Assembly (NCBI GenBank): GCA_963805255.1
Contig: CAWDTK010000011.1
Location: 496,001-560,000, forward strand
Length of the DNA stretch: 64,000 nucleotides
Direction of reading: 5' to 3'
Source of the DNA: Bog-532 sp963805255
GTDB taxonomy: Bacteria > Actinomycetota > Actinomycetes > Streptosporangiales > Streptosporangiaceae
Shown here: positions 63,986 to 64,000 of the stretch, piece by piece
How the letters are laid out: every line of letters starts with the position of its first letter
Position numbering within the stretch: position 1 is the stretch's first letter
Made by a program: the position numbers and the translations under genes
The notes under the pieces: model-generated
Databases searched by the model: none
Told to the model about the DNA's origin: nothing
The model's input: only the letters and a program-made list of their open reading frames with translations

Positions 63986-64000
63986 GAGGCTCTCTCGTCA

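Overview
The window is high-GC DNA with GTG/TTG starts, Ala/Arg-rich proteins and dense ATGA/GTGA gene overlaps. These fit a soil actinobacterium (Actinomycetota); I cannot name the genus. It is an accessory island or insertion hot spot, because most of it is mobile DNA or genes broken by mobile DNA. I see no rRNA or tRNA genes, no CRISPR array and no replication origin.

Layout. 1-9474: two divergent surface/secreted-protein genes. One is a propeller-repeat protein that runs off the left edge. The other is a 2008-residue SBBP/RHS polymorphic-toxin protein with a probable immunity gene overlapping it by ATGA. 9544-13732: a small conserved gene split by an ISAs1-family element, itself split by an IS3 and an IS982 element. 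13967-17422: a serine resolvase in three pieces, with an IS5-interrupted sulfotransferase and a small monooxygenase-fold gene lying between the pieces. 17585-20829: a frameshifted FUSC-type membrane protein, a LOG/TIGR00725 protein and a DUF302 protein. 21093-28751: an IS66 element carrying an IS3, then a second type of IS66 element (transposase plus a DUF4338/DruA-like gene) carrying an IS1380. 29400-35458: a quieter stretch with a GAF-PP2C phosphatase, a YihY/BrkB membrane protein, a methyltransferase and small hypotheticals. 36528-46326: another IS3, integrase remnants, a Phd-like antitoxin with a palindromic operator, a pair of overlapping tyrosine recombinases, an aminoglycoside-phosphotransferase-like gene, a coiled-coil protein and a tandemly duplicated HNH-type gene. 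46350-48087: a frameshifted cytochrome oxidase subunit I gene (ctaD). 48424-51156: the second DruA-IS66 element. 51189-52712: a ferritin-like secreted protein and gene remnants. 52716-57444: a 'recombinase in trio' operon plus a DUF6262 partner. 57446-60430: an IS3 carrying an IS66, inserted between the trio's ribosome-binding site and its first start codon. 60603-63985: an IS66 remnant, a ricin-type lectin gene split by an ISKra4-type element, a YciI-like gene and a cupredoxin remnant.

For most insertion sequences I could fix both ends to the base from inverted repeats and target-site duplications, and the broken host genes can be rejoined in frame. Two IS families are nested in both orders: IS3 inside IS66 at 22632-23937, and IS66 inside IS3 at 57647-59317. 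Both were therefore active recently. The observations I rate highest are the IS66 element with a fixed DruA-like second gene (two copies), the recombinase trio with a mosaic, frameshifted middle gene and an IS between its Shine-Dalgarno and start codon, and the RHS toxin/immunity pair.
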